This document shows positions 5,675 through 5,801 of a stretch of DNA of 5,801 bases, in pieces (the stretch's first letter is position 1; every line of letters starts with the position of its first letter). Made by a program: the position numbers and the translations under genes. The DNA lies in assembly GCA_913041095.1 (NCBI GenBank), contig CAJWIB010000184.1, forward strand, positions 1-5,801, in the 5' to 3' direction. The stretch is from an uncultured Rhodospirillaceae bacterium (GTDB lineage Bacteria > Pseudomonadota > Alphaproteobacteria > Rhodospirillales > UBA2165). A model generated the notes under the pieces. That model was not told the origin of the DNA. It ran no database searches and saw only the letters and a list, made by a program, of their open reading frames with translations.

Positions 5675-5801
5675 TTAGACTTGAAAATCAGTCCGCGCCG
5701 GTAAAGCTTACCAGTCGGCCCGATCGGCAGTGTATCATGAAAATGAATAGCTTTCGGCACATGGGTCTTAGGCAGCAATTCCTGGTCGAGGCAGTAATTC
5801 A
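5671..5801 (-). CDS. Acyl-CoA ligase (AMP-forming, FadD-like), C-terminal end only
   Basis: Only the last 42 residues are in the window. They carry the typical end of ANL-superfamily adenylating enzymes: LPKTHVPKAIHFHDTLPIGP, then TGKLYRRGL. The lysine of PTGK (fragment residue 31) is the conserved C-terminal catalytic lysine used in the adenylation step. Such enzymes activate a carboxylic acid with ATP and CoA. Fatty, aryl or other acid specificity lies in the missing N-terminal part. The gene ends 54 bp before the amidohydrolase start on the same strand, suggesting an operon in which an acid is CoA-activated alongside the decarboxylase/hydrolase. I am sure of the superfamily from the motif and position, not of the substrate. 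Confidence 0.8.
   Translation of the reverse strand, partial: NYCLDQELLPKTHVPKAIHFHDTLPIGPTGKLYRRGLIFKSN

Overview
The window has the look of a free-living, probably marine or aquatic alphaproteobacterium (Rhodospirillales-like). This rests on the mix of genes: a TRAP-type solute receptor, a MOFRL-type glycerate kinase, an aromatic-decarboxylase-type amidohydrolase, an acyl-CoA ligase and a KstR2-like TetR regulator. Base composition is moderate, with AT-rich intergenic gaps. The taxonomic call is inference. No RNA genes, insertion sequences, CRISPR arrays or clear hairpin terminators were seen.

Left part (1-1130). The minus strand carries the first 335 codons of a glutamine-hydrolysing asparagine synthetase; its C-terminus lies off the left edge. 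A 123-bp divergent gap separates it from the next gene. That gap holds a 24-codon leader-like reading frame whose stop overlaps the TTG start of the downstream gene.

Middle (1131-3565). A TRAP (DctP-type) solute-receptor gene on the plus strand meets, tail to tail with 7 bp between stops, a minus-strand glycerate 2-kinase (MOFRL family). The receptor has no recognisable signal peptide, and no TRAP membrane subunits are visible. Upstream of the kinase is a small acidic reading frame that I do not recognise. It lies in the same frame as the TetR gene before it, with several stop codons between, and may be a decayed gene.

Right part (3692-5801). A TetR-family regulator (minus) is divergent from a short plus-strand gene that matches only the N-terminal part of a VOC/extradiol-dioxygenase-like protein. 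A 20-bp imperfect palindrome, a good candidate operator, lies 15 bp upstream of the regulator's start. The VOC fragment ends 4 bp from the end of a convergent minus-strand gene. That gene is an amidohydrolase of the ACMSD/gamma-resorcylate decarboxylase type with all expected metal-site residues. Upstream of it, and probably co-transcribed, is the C-terminus of an acyl-CoA ligase.

Together the right part reads as a piece of a carboxylic/aromatic acid catabolic locus: CoA activation, non-oxidative decarboxylation or hydrolysis, a ring-cleavage-like fold and a TetR regulator. The middle handles uptake or binding of an organic acid and glycerate metabolism. I found no strong evidence of an undescribed system. 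The most noteworthy items are the signal-less orphan TRAP receptor with its overlapping leader frame, the truncated VOC gene, and the palindrome between regulator and VOC gene.
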